Source of the DNA: Phymorhynchus buccinoides | Lineage: Eukaryota; Mollusca; Gastropoda; Neogastropoda; Raphitomidae | Length of the DNA stretch: 64,000 nucleotides | Assembly (NCBI GenBank): GCA_017654935.2 | Contig: CM065700.1 | Coordinates: forward strand, 48,997,491 to 49,061,490 | Reading direction: 5' to 3' | Part shown: one piece after another, positions 49,890-61,099 of the stretch | Position numbering within the stretch: the first letter of the stretch is position 1 | Layout of the letters: each line of letters starts with the position of its first letter | Notes under the pieces: model-generated | Seen by the model: only the letters and a program-made list of their open reading frames with translations | What the model was told of the DNA's origin: nothing | Database searches by the model: none | Position numbers and translations under genes: made by a program

Positions 49890-50336
49890 CCCCCTGTTAA
49901 CATTTTAGAGGACATTAATAGCACCAAACTTCCAGAAAGTGGGGGAACTATTTGTACTGAAAACACCACTACCACCCTCCCTTGTGATTGATGAAATTGT
50001 TGATAATATATAACAAAATCAGTTGATTCCCTATTCTGTAAAAACAGTAGAGGAAGGTGATAAAGTGGAATGCGTGTGTGTTTGTGTGTGTGTGTGCGCA
50101 TGCGTGCGTGTGTGCTAAGATGATCATTTAACTTCAAAGTAGTTTGTGCAGTGGTGTTTAATCTGAAGGATGCTGTTGAGCAATAGGATGAACTATTTTT
50201 TTAGAGGTAGGGCATCATGCAAAGAATTTTCTCTGTCCTGGAAATCTATTGTAACTGCTACACAGAATAATTTCAAATCCATACTGCTTTTTCTTTCTTA
50301 ACAGATACTGATATATTCTATTCAGTAACATGATAA
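49890..50336. other. Intergenic, nothing recognised
   Basis: Includes a short (GT)n run near 50073. No gene seen. Confidence 0.4.
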
Positions 50337-50545
50337 CAGACCTGTTTACCCCCGACACAAATCTTGAGTAGTCTGGATAGCTGAAATGAGTAGTTTTGGT
50401 GTGAAATGAGTAGTCCTCTTCATTAAACCATCAAATAATGTTCACTGAAAATGAGTAATTAGAGCATTGTTTTCAATTTTGAAGAGTAGTAGAGGTCCAA
50501 ATTGAGTAGAATACTACTCTAACAGAGTAGAGTAAAACAGGTCTG
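50337..50545. mobile_element. MITE with CAGACCTGTTTAC ends
   Basis: Left CAGACCTGTTTACCCC, right GTAAAACAGGTCTG, with TGATAA at both outer edges. The interior repeats GAGTAGT motifs. About 209 bp, probably hAT-type. Confidence 0.75.
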
Positions 50546-50629
50546 TGATAAAAATAGTGGAAAGTTATTTAGGGGATCACCCAAACAACACTTGTTTATC
50601 AGGAAATGTATTCACTGATTGACAGAATC

Positions 50630-50945
50630 ACTTCAAATTGGTGCAGTGGTGTATTAACTGAAGCCAACGTTTTGTTGAATAACATGATAACATTTGTAAT
50701 TCATGCAGTGGTTTATTAACTGAAGCCAACGTTTTGTTGAATAACATGATAAAATTTGTAATTCGTGCAGTGGTTTATGAACTGAAGCCAACGTTTTGTT
50801 GAATAACATGATAAAAATTTTTATTCGTGCAGTGGTTTATTAACTGAAGCCAACGTTTTGTTGAATAAAATTATATTTGTAATTTGTGCAGTGGTTTATT
50901 AACTGAAGCTGACGTTTTCTGTTGAATAGCATGCATGATCAAATT
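50630..50945. repeat. 62-bp tandem repeat, 5 copies
   Basis: GTGCAGTGGTTTATTAACTG plus AAGCCAACGTTTTGTTGAAT units starting near 50637, 50699, 50761, 50823 and 50882. Confidence 0.92.
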
Positions 50946-51244
50946 TGTAGGTTACTTTGGCGATTGCCTCAAAACGGGTAATATCTATAAACCACTGCAC
51001 AAATCACTAACCTCAACTTTTGTGTGGTGGTCAAATATCTGAAGGTAATGTTAAATATTTCATCTGGAGTAACATGGTGTAGGGCTGAGGAGGGTTAGGG
51101 TATCCACCAAAGAACACTTTATTAAATCAGACACCATGCAAGGTGGGATAGGTTTGTTACCCTAAAAGTTGACAACTTTCCACTGCAATTGTTATATTAA
51201 GAAAAACACACTCTTTCTCTCTCACAATATCTCTGCTATCTTTG

Positions 51245-51790
51245 ATTTTACAGCCATCTGAAGTTTCATGGCTCTCATATTCTTTTTCAGCGCTACAAGC
51301 TTTGACTTTGTCGATGTGTGATCATCCAGTTTTAGTCACAATTTTAGAACTGTTAACCAAAATGCATCCCGACAAAGACATCTTGTTCTTGTGGGTTCCA
51401 TTAGTCATTCTGGTATCAGAGGCAATGAGATGGCGGACATTTACACGAAGAAAGCGTTCAACGACCCTGGTGTACGCTCCCATCTCTCACCATATTCAGA
51501 TTTTAAACCTTTGGTAAACAAGTACGTCAACAAACTTTGGCAAGAGGACTGGAATTTAGAAACGGAAAATAAACTAGACAAAATTCTTCCAATCATTTCA
51601 GAGAGGCTTCCTTTGGCCTGCAAGAACAGAAAGGAGGAAAGCGTTCTCCGTCGGATCCACATTGGTCACCTGGTTGACACATTCGTTCCTTTTAAGAAGA
51701 GAGGAGAAACCATACTGTTTTGCCTGTGATTGTTTTTACACTATAAAGCATGTTTTAACCGAATCACTCGGAATGTGATGATCTCAGTGA
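51245..51790 (+). pseudogene. I/Nimb-type LINE fragment, RNase H end
   Basis: Frames join as FSALQALTLS ... DILFLWVPSHSGIRGNEMAD, the last active-site block of the RNase H domain, then LPLACKNRKEESVLRRIHIGH and a C-terminal CD..TIKHVLTE. A frameshift near 51395-51405 splits WVP from HSGIRGNEMAD. The rest of the LINE is missing. Confidence 0.8.
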
Positions 51791-51859
51791 AATAAGGGGG
51801 AAATATTATGCCCCTTAGTCCGCTTTTTAGAGAATTTCAGTGTCTGTGATATTTTAAAT

Positions 51860-52200
51860 TTTTACCAGCTGCAAACAAAGTGAGCGAAGCTGGTAATGTT
51901 TTCAGTGGATTCTGAAACCGACTATCTATCTATCTATCTATTTATTTATGTGTGTGAACACAATAACGTTTGAATGGAGGGACCCAGAATGCTCAAATTC
52001 TGCATGCAGATAGGTACTAAAAATATCCAGGCTAGGTTTGAAAATGAAGGTCATAGGTCAAAAGCTATGGAAAGAGCAATAATGAGGATTATGCACTGTA
52101 ATGGAATGTGTCACGCTCGCCCCACTTTCTCCTCTACCCACCCACCCCTCCTCCCTCAAATTAGGCATATATCTAGTGAAATACTGTATAGAATCACTCC
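51860..52200. repeat. Probable old interspersed repeat with (TATC)n
   Basis: A short TATC run at 51925-51950 and a purine-rich body; no second copy in the window. No coding signal. Confidence 0.35.
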
Positions 52201-52219
52201 AAATTTTGTGTGTGTGTAA

Positions 52220-53060
52220 AAAGAATTAAGAAGAGTAGAAGACATTGCAGTACAAATTATGCTGCGTGGGATTTCAATGTCGCCGAGCTCAGACATGTCT
52301 CCGAGTTAAGAGTGTACACCCCAATGATTAACCTTTACCGTGCTTCATGGGTCGTCCAAGACCCAGAGATGCACAAACAACTTAATATCTCAGGAACTAT
52401 TGGGACTATGATACTAAATAAAATTTAAAAAATTTGAAACATAGTTTGGCATATGTCAGGAAAGTTTGGTTCCAATACACTTATACAGTAAAAACTAAAG
52501 TCATAATTAGAATCTAGATACATCATTTTAACATACTTCTCCTATGTAACGCGGGTCACGGAGGACCCATACTTTAAAGGGCAGAAATATGTCACTGCAG
52601 TGCATTGATTATGGGTCGTGGGAGACTCGTGCCATCTGGAGAAGTATAAACACATGGTGACTCTTTGACGAGTATGGGTCCTGGAGAACCTGCATCATCT
52701 GGAGAGGGATAAATACTGTTAAAATGCATGTAAAAATCAAGGAGACCCGCATCATCTGGAGAAGTATAATCACAAGCAACATCTGGTAAAGGTTAAGGGT
52801 GTACACCCCACTAATTAAGAGTGTGCATCTCGGTAAAGGAGGGAGTCTAATAGTAAAAGTAAAAGACACTGTAGCAAAAAATGTGCCATGTGGGGCTTAA
52901 AAGTCGCCAAGCGGAAGACATGTCTCAAGTGTTAAGGGTGTACACCCCACCAAGGGTGTGTAGGTGTATGACCCAAAGGACACAAGAAGGACGGGGGCCT
53001 AACATGTGAGGGGCAAGGGAGGTACAGGGCGGGGCAGGTACAGGGCGTAGCCGGAAAGGA
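52220..53060. repeat. Diverged tandem duplication
   Basis: Blocks such as AGACATGTCTCCGAGTTAAG and GTGTACACCCCA near 52290 recur as AGACATGTCTCAAGTGTTAAG and GTGTACACCCCA near 52917 and 52800. It looks like an old local duplication. No gene recognised. Confidence 0.5.
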
Positions 53061-53394
53061 CATATCTCCCGCTCGGCGATGCCCTTGTTTAAAATGTGAC
53101 TAAACACAGAAACCATTAAAAAAATTAAATTTTTAATTGGTATTTTGAAGGTTGATAGAATACGAGAACATGAAAATAAATATGCCTTGATTGAAGACTA
53201 AACTTTGTGCTTTTCTTTTTTTCTTAATCCCAAAAGCTTGGAATCAGGGTTCTCATGCAGCATCATACCTCACTTTATAAATTTAAAAAAAAAATCAGTC
53301 AGAGTAAGCAAACTCCACATTTTTGTCTGGTAAGTGTAGGAAAAGATGAATCATAATGATAAACATGCCAGTCAATCCCTTCTGGTTATGACTA

Positions 53395-53650
53395 ACACTA
53401 GGAACAGATAGATACCAGAGGGAGCAACTGCTACTATGGAGGGCTGGGTTAAAATTTGTTTTTAGTGGTGAAGCCTCGCCTGGGGTACATCCCCAATCTC
53501 TTGGCCAAAGGAATTGATACAGAGGGCAGTTGGCATTGGGGAAGGACCCCAAAGTCTAACCAATCCCACAGGCTGCAGCACTAGCCAGTGCAAATGCCCC
53601 CTAGTTTGAGAGTCACAGTCTTCCGCAAAAGATTAAGCTGTACTGTTGTC
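53395..53650. repeat. Interspersed repeat also present at 32816-33030
   Basis: Shares CCAATCCCAC, GTGCAAATGCCCCCTAGTT and GAGAGTCACAGTCTTCC-type blocks in the same order and orientation. Confidence 0.75.
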
Positions 53651-53666
53651 TTCCACTATTATAATA

Positions 53667-53840
53667 CAGTGGAACCTCCCTTATAAAAATATAAGACATC
53701 CCATTATAAGACTCCCTCCCACATAAGACCTACTTCTCTGAAACATTGCCCTTCTTTGTATTAAAATTACCTCCCTTATATTATTAGTTATAAGACACCA
53801 TTATGGATTGTTTTTTATGGTCTTATCGGGAGGTCCACTG
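53667..53840. mobile_element. pogo/Tigger-like MITE, copy 2
   Basis: Begins CAGTGGAACCTCCCTTATAA, ends GGGAGGTCCACTG, with TA on both sides (53665-53666 and 53841-53842). Relative of 18926-19091 in reverse order. Confidence 0.85.
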
Positions 53841-54109
53841 TAGTGTTGACAATCTACGGTACAGTGTTCATTTTACTATTGGCCCTATGGATGGCGGACA
53901 GTCTTTACAGCAAAACTACCCAGGTTTTGACCCAAATAACTGCATCATTGCTTACGAAACATGCAGTTGATGTTCCCAAGTCATTCATCCTGAGATGTTT
54001 GTGCCAGCTTTAATTCTTCTTTCCCGATCTATGATCGCAAAGGAGTCTAACTTTGTTGCGGTAATTTTATTCTTTTTCTGTCTGTCCAAGACGGAAAACA
54101 TTCTACTAT

Positions 54110-54763
54110 CAGGGTAGGACAGTAACTTTTTTGGGGGGCAACCTGGCCTGGGGGCAGGTAGACAATGTTTTTACCTGCCCCCCAGTTTTAGTCACCTGCC
54201 CAATAAATGAATGTGCCATGAGTGAAAAATCTAGTAGAAAGAGTCTCCAAGATTGGCCATCCTGTCACACAGCTCCTCGGGAATGACATCATTTTTTTCT
54301 TTCTCACCCATGATAAGCAAAATGTTATCTTCACAATGTTATAATCTGCAGTGCAGAAATAAAATGTTTAACTTGCAAAAACGTTGTTTTGATTTCTTCT
54401 TGTCGGAACCCGAAGCACATGTCATAATATCGTCTGCCATTTTGCCAAAGGCTGTCTGCAATTGACTGGCTAAGTATGCTTCATTCTGATTGGATAATGA
54501 ATTTTCTTTAGCCAATCGTCTTGCTTGATACAAATGGCTAGATCCGATTTTGTGGAACTGATGCTGACATCAAGTCAAACTACTCGCGAGCGTGGTGCTA
54601 GTAGGGCCTATGATTGTTGATGTAGCCTGCGTTGTAGGCCTAGAATCTGACGCGTTTTTTACACTTGCACTTGCCCGGCGGGCAGGTCATCGAGTTCGCC
54701 ACCTGCCGGACACTAATGACTACCTGCCCCGGGCAGCCGTTACTCACTTACTGTCCGACCCTG
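54110..54763. mobile_element. DNA element with CAGGGTMGGACAGTAA ends
   Basis: Left CAGGGTAGGACAGTAAC, right TTACTGTCCGACCCTG; ACTAT lies at both outer edges. Length 654 bp. Subterminal CACCTGCC/GGCAGGT motifs occur near both ends. hAT-like. Inside, on the minus strand, are short peptide-like frames (54533-54339 and about 54333-54236) with no recognised similarity; these might be captured host sequence. Confidence 0.75.
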
Positions 54764-55284
54764 ACTATCCAAGACAGTGACAGTGGGCGTTAATCTGCAT
54801 CTTAGCCCCAAACTATATTAAGAAGGCAAATTTAGCATATTTGTAAAGCCTTTAAAGAAAAAAAGCTTTTATATTTTGACATTCTTTCATCGATGCATTG
54901 GATTGTTAAATTGTTCACTGGTTTGATATTTATTTATAAAAACAATTGGTGGTTTTGTTTTTGCATTTGTTTTATTGCATCACACAGCTCTTTTAGAGTC
55001 ACTGAAAGTCTTCTTCTTTGGTTGAACAACCACGTCATATTGACTTGTCGTTGGAACTAGGGGACTCCAGCCAGGCAGAAAACCGTACACTGTGTCTTTG
55101 CCACCATGATGATCAACCTTTATCATATGGTTGGGATGTGGAGGAAATGGGGGACAGGGGAGGAGCGGTGAACAGCAGGGTAGGACGGGGTAGTGGGGGA
55201 AGAAATTACACCTATAGCTTTTGTAAACTGTTGACAGAAAACACATTTTTACAACAAACAAAACATGTGAACTTTCTCCTCAAG

Positions 55285-56465
55285 TAGAACCCAATCAGTC
55301 CGCTATCAGTCTGTACTCTACTCTCAACTCTCTACTTCAACCGGCGCTCCCCAAGGTACTGTCCTCTCTCCTGTTCTGTTCACCCTGTACACAAATGACT
55401 GTCAAGGTACTGAAAATATTCCCATAATTAAATATTCTGACGATTCTGCTATTCAAGATCTTTCTAATTCTGACTCTCAATATTTTGATGAAATAGCCAA
55501 ATTCTCCCTCTGGTGCAAAGAAAATTATCTGGATCTTAATGTTGTAAAAACGAAAGAAATGTTAGTTGATTTTAGAAAGGATCCGCTGCCTGTTCCAAGT
55601 GTGGTCATTGATGGTCAAGCTGTGGACAGAGTTACTGAATATAAATATTTAGGAACCATTTTAGACAACAAACTGACTTTTAATAAAAACACAGAGTGCA
55701 TTCACAAGAAATGCCAATCAAGAATGTTTATTTTACAGAGACTTAGGAATATTGGCATTGATTCTGGTATTTTACACACATATTATCGCTCTTGCATTGA
55801 GTCCTTGCTCACTGTGTCTTTTATTTGTTGGTTCGGGAGTTTGAGTGTGGGGAGCAAGAAAGTGTTGAACGATGTAGTGAATGTGTGCAGCAAGGTTGTT
55901 GGGATGAGAGAGACTGGAATGCAAGAGTTGTATGAAAGACGCGCAAAGCAAAAGGCCAGGCAGATTGCAATTGATACTTCTCATGTTTTAAACAAACACT
56001 ATGATCTTTTACCATCAGGACGCCGCTACAGAACTTTTAAACTGAAATCCAGGGCCCAGAAATCTTTTATCCCTTCCTCTATCCATTTCTTAAACCCATC
56101 ATGAATCTTTCAAAATTGTTGGCTCTTACTGATCGCCAGCATGTGTGTTTAAGTAAAGTGTGAGTGTATGGGAGGGGAGGGGGGGGGGACGAAATAGAGT
56201 GTGTACCCTGAAGGTGTGCAATACGTTTATGACTGTGATTTTGGTCTTTGTTCAATTAGATATCATACATTTCTTTGCATTTTAAATTGTGCTTGTAAAT
56301 ATGATAATGCATGTGTGCTCTATACCTTTAATCTTCTATGCTATATATTATAACCGTTCAATGTATTTTATTGTATGTTTAATGTCTATGTTATGATCGT
56401 GGCACCTGGACGCAAATTCTCTTTTCAGAGATAATAAAGATGTTTTGATTGATTGATTGATTGAC
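55285..56465 (+). mobile_element. 5'-truncated LINE with TGAT tail
   Basis: Open from about 55288 to the TGA after 56101. RT motifs: TGAPQGTVLSPVLFTLYTND, the catalytic KYSDDSAIQDL, LWCKENYLDLNVVKTKEM and EYKYLGTILDNKLTFNKN, then a C-terminus ending SSIHFLNPS. The 3'UTR runs to a (TGAT)n tail at 56446-56465. The reading frame is intact where present, so the insertion is young. Only the last RT third survives. Confidence 0.88.
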
Positions 56466-56534
56466 ATCATAAAATTCACATTTCACCCATTCGCGGCCAC
56501 TGGCATTGCCATTGTCATTGGAAATATTGATTAA

Positions 56535-56690
56535 AAAATCATACGCCAAGGTCATGACAGCGATAATTTATGCACGCAGATGCCTTCCTCTCACGGTGAC
56601 ACACATGACCACCACACAAAATTTGAAGCGATTCTGTCAAGCAGTTCGGGAGATATCCTTGGGGCAGACAAGGGGGAAAAAAAAACACCA
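56535..56690 (+). repeat. Partial copy of the 40600-41601 insert family
   Basis: Shares GATGCCTTCCTCTCACGGTG, AAATTTGAAGCGATTCTGTC and GGGAGATATCCTTGGGGCAG with the tandem blocks near 41110-41220, followed by an A-rich tail. Confidence 0.75.
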
Positions 56691-56879
56691 AAAAAACATA
56701 CTGCAGCGAATTAAATTTTGACTCCTTTGCGATCATGGGCGATTGTGGGCACTTAACCGGAAGAAGAAGAAGACAAAAAAGCCATACACTTTTTTCTTCC
56801 AGTTGGGGATGTTTATCCTGCCCCACGCTCACCGGTTTTCATTCAGACCATTAATAGCGCGCAGGATACGTGCTATGTG

Positions 56880-57425
56880 AATTTGTGTCATCCATCCCAC
56901 CTGCACACACGGCCTACTCATACCGAATAGTGGGATGGGCTTTAATGCATGCGCAAGATCTTGTGCATGCTGATTGACTAATCAAGTAGGTTTTCATTGA
57001 CACTCACTGAACCACATGCAGTGACACACCATACATACACGCTAAAACAGAATAACAACACACACACAGCGACAGAAACGGAGACTTTGCACACAGTCAC
57101 ACCCATGCACTCAACTGTCTCAGTGGCCTACAAACTCACAAGAGAGAGACAGGGAGGGGGTGGAGAGGTGGAAAAAGAGAGGGTTCTATCTTTTAAGTAA
57201 GCCTTTACTTTGCTAAAAGTTGAAAAAAAATTTGTTCGCACACAGGACCTGTTTTTAAAAAGTCTCATCGAAATGACTTTTTCCCCAACTGACGTCAGGT
57301 ACCCATTTACACCTGGGTAAAGTGAGGAAAATAGGAGTAAAGTGCCTTTCCCAAGGACACACCACTGTGAACCGAGCTGGGTTCAAACCCGCGCACTCGC
57401 AAACCTGACGGATTACAACCTAGCG
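56880..57425 (-). mobile_element. tRNA-derived SINE fragments, reversed
   Basis: The stretch 56880-56985 carries the reversed SINE body (CCATCCCACC ... GGCCTACTCATACCGAATAG). The stretch 57235-57425 carries the reversed head with B box GGTTTGAACCC (57381-57391 on the plus strand as GGGTTCAAACC). A CA-rich and GA-rich stretch separates them. Confidence 0.65.
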
Positions 57426-57850
57426 ACTTGGACTTTACTACGATACCTTAGTGCGCCCACATCTGGAATACTGTTCAACAGTATCATGGAATCCCCACAC
57501 CACAGAACTAACATTGTAACAAAGAAGACTGAGGCTGTACAGAGAAGAGACGCTAGATATGTCAACAACGGCTACGATACCACCAGTAACGTCACAGCCA
57601 TGCTCGCGAAGCTTCAATGGGAATCACTTGAGGTAAGAAGATCAAAACATCAGGTCAGCATGATGTACAAAGTCGTCAACGACCTCTACTCGGACATCAA
57701 AGCGGAACAGTTTCTCCTCCCTGGCAACACCGCACTAGGTCAAATAATTCATTGAAATACAGACAAATCACAACAAGAACACTTTCAAATACAGCTTTGT
57801 CCCCAGAACTATCCCAGTTTGGAATTCTCTTCCAGCCGCAGCCAGCGGAG
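57426..57850 (+). pseudogene. LINE RT C-terminal fragment, left half
   Basis: The frame reads TLLRYLSAP, KKTEAVQRRDARYVNN, TSNVTAMLAKLQWESLEVRR and MMYKVVNDL, the usual CR1/Jockey C-terminus. It continues as VWNSLPAAA-like sequence (57820-57850), where it is cut by a DNA element; the reading resumes at 58599. Confidence 0.8.
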
Positions 57851-58589
57851 GCGCTATGTCTATACTCTAGTATACACCGGAAAATGCTGGAAAATACCGG
57901 AATATGCCAGAAAATGAGTGCAGAATGGTCGGAAAATGAATGCAGAATGGTCAAAACATACCGAAAAATGCTGAATGGTGAAGGTGGAATGATCAAAATG
58001 CAGAATGGTAGGGCTGAATTATGAAAACATTCTACAGAAAACCCCAAAACGTTTATTTCAATGGAAAGTGAAATTGCCTAAAACCAAAGTAAAAAGCAAA
58101 GTGATTAACAGTAACACGGCCCCGATGACACATTTCCGTAGTTCGGCTATCCGGCACACAAGAATAGAAATTACGTCATACAGCATCATATCGACATGTT
58201 TACAAACAAAACAGCGCGCGTGTGCACGCGTACAATTACAAGCACATCAGCGCTCAACATAAATCAAAGAACTCAATGAGTAGATGTCAAATTTTTTTGT
58301 GTGTGGCATTACACACCGTTCACACAGGCTGAAATCATCACCAGGCACGTAGCGACCTAGGCCTGGGCCGTGTGTTATTATTAAAAGCTAACCTTTTTAA
58401 AAGATTGCCTGTTTTTAAGATCAACAATGTCCGATTATCCTTGCTCCTGTTGTGGTAAGCAGTCTTTACAAGTTAACTGACAATATTTATATTTTGGTTA
58501 TCTGTGGTTTTATAATTCAGCTTCACCATATCATGGTGTAATGACCATCCAGCATTCACCTTTCAGCATTTTCCGGTGAATAGACATAC
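57851..58589. mobile_element. DNA element nested in a LINE fragment
   Basis: Inverted ends: GCTATGTCTA with CACCGGAAAATGCTG on the left, CAGCATTTTCCGGTG with AATAGACATAC on the right. Flanked by CCAGCGGAG (57842-57850) and CCAGCTGAG (58590-58598), a 9-bp near-identical target duplication. Length 739 bp. Several short AATGCTGGAAAAT-type subrepeats near the left end. No transposase seen. Confidence 0.8.
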
Positions 58590-58598
58590 CCAGCTGAG

Positions 58599-58655
58599 AC
58601 TCCCTCCTTGGTATCTTTCAAGAGGGAGCTCAACAACTTGTCTTTCTAATCACTG
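58599..58655 (+). pseudogene. LINE RT C-terminal fragment, right half
   Basis: TPSLVSFKRELNNLSF and stop, the last residues of the LINE protein interrupted at 57850. It completes the NSLP...AET...SFK pattern. Confidence 0.75.
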
Positions 58656-58820
58656 ACTAGGGGGCCATAGATCAAAGTAGCGGTAAATGAAGGGCAGGAG
58701 CTGTGCCGGTCGGGGTTTGGCCCCGGGGACCACTACGGTAGCCGGATTGGTTTTGCCTGGATACTATGAAACAAAGGTCTATGGTCCACCCCCCTTCCCT
58801 CCACACACACACACACACTC

Positions 58821-59049
58821 CATGGACCCCCATTTGGGGGTCTATGAAGCACTAAAATTCTCAAGGACCCTCTAAAAGTAAAAGAATGTGCAGGGGGTCC
58901 CATGGATGCACTAGTAGTAGAAGAAATATTCTTTTTAGCATTTGCAATGCCACTGGGACCCTCTATCCTGCCTCTAGGACCCTCTATACTGTAAGTGAAG
59001 GAGTCCCTGGGACCCCTTGTTTTGCGGGACGATTGCATTGGGAGCCCTG
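58821..59049 (-). mobile_element. hAT-type MITE, copy 3
   Basis: Reverse-orientation copy of 8388-8611 and 31049-31266, ending GGGAGCCCTG at 59049. CACACACT flanks both sides, which would be an 8-bp duplication but lies in CA-rich sequence. Confidence 0.82.
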
Positions 59050-59063
59050 CACACACTTTATTT

Positions 59064-59458
59064 GGTAAAGGTAAAGATGTGCCACCCCCCCCTGCATTTC
59101 TCGCTTAATTGTATTTTTCCGTTTTTGCCTTTCTTACCATACATAAAGCTGTATTTTAGGAACATTTTTATCTAATAACCTTTTTGGAATACTAACCCTA
59201 TCCCTAACCCTAGCCCTAAACCCAACCCTACCCTCCACTATGTACTGCAGTACACCGCGATTTGTCACAGTTGTGGTTCGTTGCGTTTTTCCGTCTTATA
59301 GGGTGGGGGGTAGGGTTAGGGCTAGGGTTAGTATTCCAAAAAGTTTATTAGCTAAAAATGTTCCTAAAATACAGCTTTATGTATGGTAAGAAAGGCAAAA
59401 ACGGAAAAATACAATTACCCGAGATATGGGGGGGCACATCTTGATCTTTACCTTTACC
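59064..59458. mobile_element. Foldback element with telomere-like arms and 8-bp duplication
   Basis: Two inverted arms of about 165-170 bp meet around a centre of about 65 bp. Ends are GGTAAAGGTAAAGATGTGCC and GGCACATCTTGATCTTTACC (with TTTACC after). Each arm ends inward with telomere-like repeats: CTAACCCTATCCCTAACCC at 59191 and GGGTTAGGGCTAGGGTTAG near 59313. Flanked by perfect CTTTATTT on both sides (59056-59063 and 59459-59466), so the whole unit moved as one element. Confidence 0.88.
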
Positions 59459-59466
59459 CTTTATTT

Positions 59467-59899
59467 TATTTTTAAAAAAATGTCCACACACACCACACAC
59501 ACTTTGGTCCAAATTAGTTCTCTAATTATTTTATTTTCCGTATTGTGCAACCTCTTAAGTCACCGTAATGTCTACAGAGACGGCGTGACAGGAAACTGTT
59601 GAAGACTGAAGACTGAGCTACATCGGCTCCAACACACTGACACTCTCAGTATCACTATCACTGACTGTGAGTGACAGAAGCTGTGCAGGCCAAGACCACC
59701 GACACCTTTGTCTCCAAATAGTTATCCAGCAACACTCCCCCCTCCCCCCAATTCCCTCCACCTCTACCCCTCCCCCTGTATTAACTAATTAAGGCGCTCT
59801 TCCGCAGATCCTCAATTTCTACTCACTTACGTTACTGAGTTACTCAACTTACTGGAAGGAAGAAAAGAAGAAAAAAAGTTCAAAAGAATATCAACCCTA
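59467..59899. other. Intergenic, nothing recognised
   Basis: Mixed sequence with C-rich runs. No gene seen. Confidence 0.4.
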
Positions 59900-60165
59900 A
59901 AACAAAACACAATACCTTCAGTTATCAACGTTACAGCCAAAGTCAAGCTACACAAAGTCGGACGATCACCAACACGATTATTGTCACCGACCAAAACAAA
60001 GAAGAAGAACAGGAACGTTTGAAAGCACATACATCATGTACATGTGCTTCAGCTGTAGATCTGTGGAAGAGAACGGAAATTGATTTGCCGGGCAGGAAAT
60101 GCCTTAAGACAGAAAACGGAAACAAAATTGCCAAAAACAGTGAAAGAGACCGCCGCACGGTATTC
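59900..60165 (+). repeat. Interspersed repeat shared with 43900-44135
   Basis: Same order of blocks as the 43.9-kb copy, with AAGCACATACATCATGTACA inserted. Confidence 0.75.
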
Positions 60166-60349
60166 TTCTTCTTCTTCTTTTTGGCTGTGCATGGCCACAA
60201 TCAACACTTTGATTATTTTGCCACGGAACCGGGGGGTACTTCTATGGTTCTAGACCACTTTTGCCGGAGGAGAGGCTCAAAGCCTGAGAAGAGATAGAAC
60301 AGAAGAGAGGACAGCTATAAAAGAACTATAACTGACTGTTGATCTGCTG

Positions 60350-60610
60350 GGGCTCCCCGTGGGAATACCGGGGGGTCTGTCGTTAAAATAGTCCCCCCCC
60401 CCCCCCCACACACACACACCTTCTGGAAGTTCTGTGCTTGTAACTTCCTCTCATCTGCCACTCTCTTTGACTCTGCCTTTTTCCTTTGCTTTCTGTCAAT
60501 TACTATCTTTCTGATTTGTTGGCCTATTCTCCTGCCCTTTTAAAAAAACATCTAAATAATATTCTCCTTTGAGCTCCTCCGAAATCAGAATGTGTTGTTG
60601 CTTTAGTCCG
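60350..60610 (+). repeat. Interspersed repeat family T, fourth copy
   Basis: CTTCTGGAAGTTCTGTGCTT and TTCTCCTTTGAGCTCCTCCG match the copies at 13.5, 24.0 and 24.6 kb; a C run interrupts the left part. Confidence 0.7.
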
Positions 60611-61070
60611 TTGACCCCAGAGTGGGCCATCAGACGTGGCGACTGCAGCAGGAGGTTGTCTGTTGAGGTGCTGCCAGACCCTGGGGGGTTCTGACCTCAA
60701 CTGCCGCTGGTGGCAGGATGTTCCACTCCCTGATGGTACGTGTTCGTGTTCGACACTGAGGGTAGAAATTGCTGTGAGTTCCCTCTACGTTGCCGCTCTG
60801 GTTGGGGTTCTAGCTTATTGTCCTCATCGATGCTCACCATGTCGTGGTGTATTTTCTACATCATGGTGAGCCTTGCAACCTGCCGTCGTTGCTGTAGCCT
60901 TGAGCTCCAGCCAAGCCTCTGGATGATTTCAGTTGCAGATATGTTACTACTTGGTGAGCAACGTCTCTTAGATGTTTCTAAATATGTAGTTCGTAGTTTA
61001 TCAGTAAGAAAATTCAGTAACCACGGATGAATTATTAATAGACTCCAATAACGATTTTCCCAAAAGGGCT
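60611..61070. other. Unassigned, possibly LINE-derived
   Basis: GC-rich compared with its surroundings. Open frames here lack recognisable motifs, but the sequence leads into the I-type LINE fragment. Confidence 0.3.
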
Positions 61071-61099
61071 AAAAACATTTCATATTTACAACCAATAAG

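Noticed and set aside
48592..50137. Open frames of up to 279 codons over the two-part satellite
   Set aside because: Repeat peptides on both strands with no start, splice or motif support.
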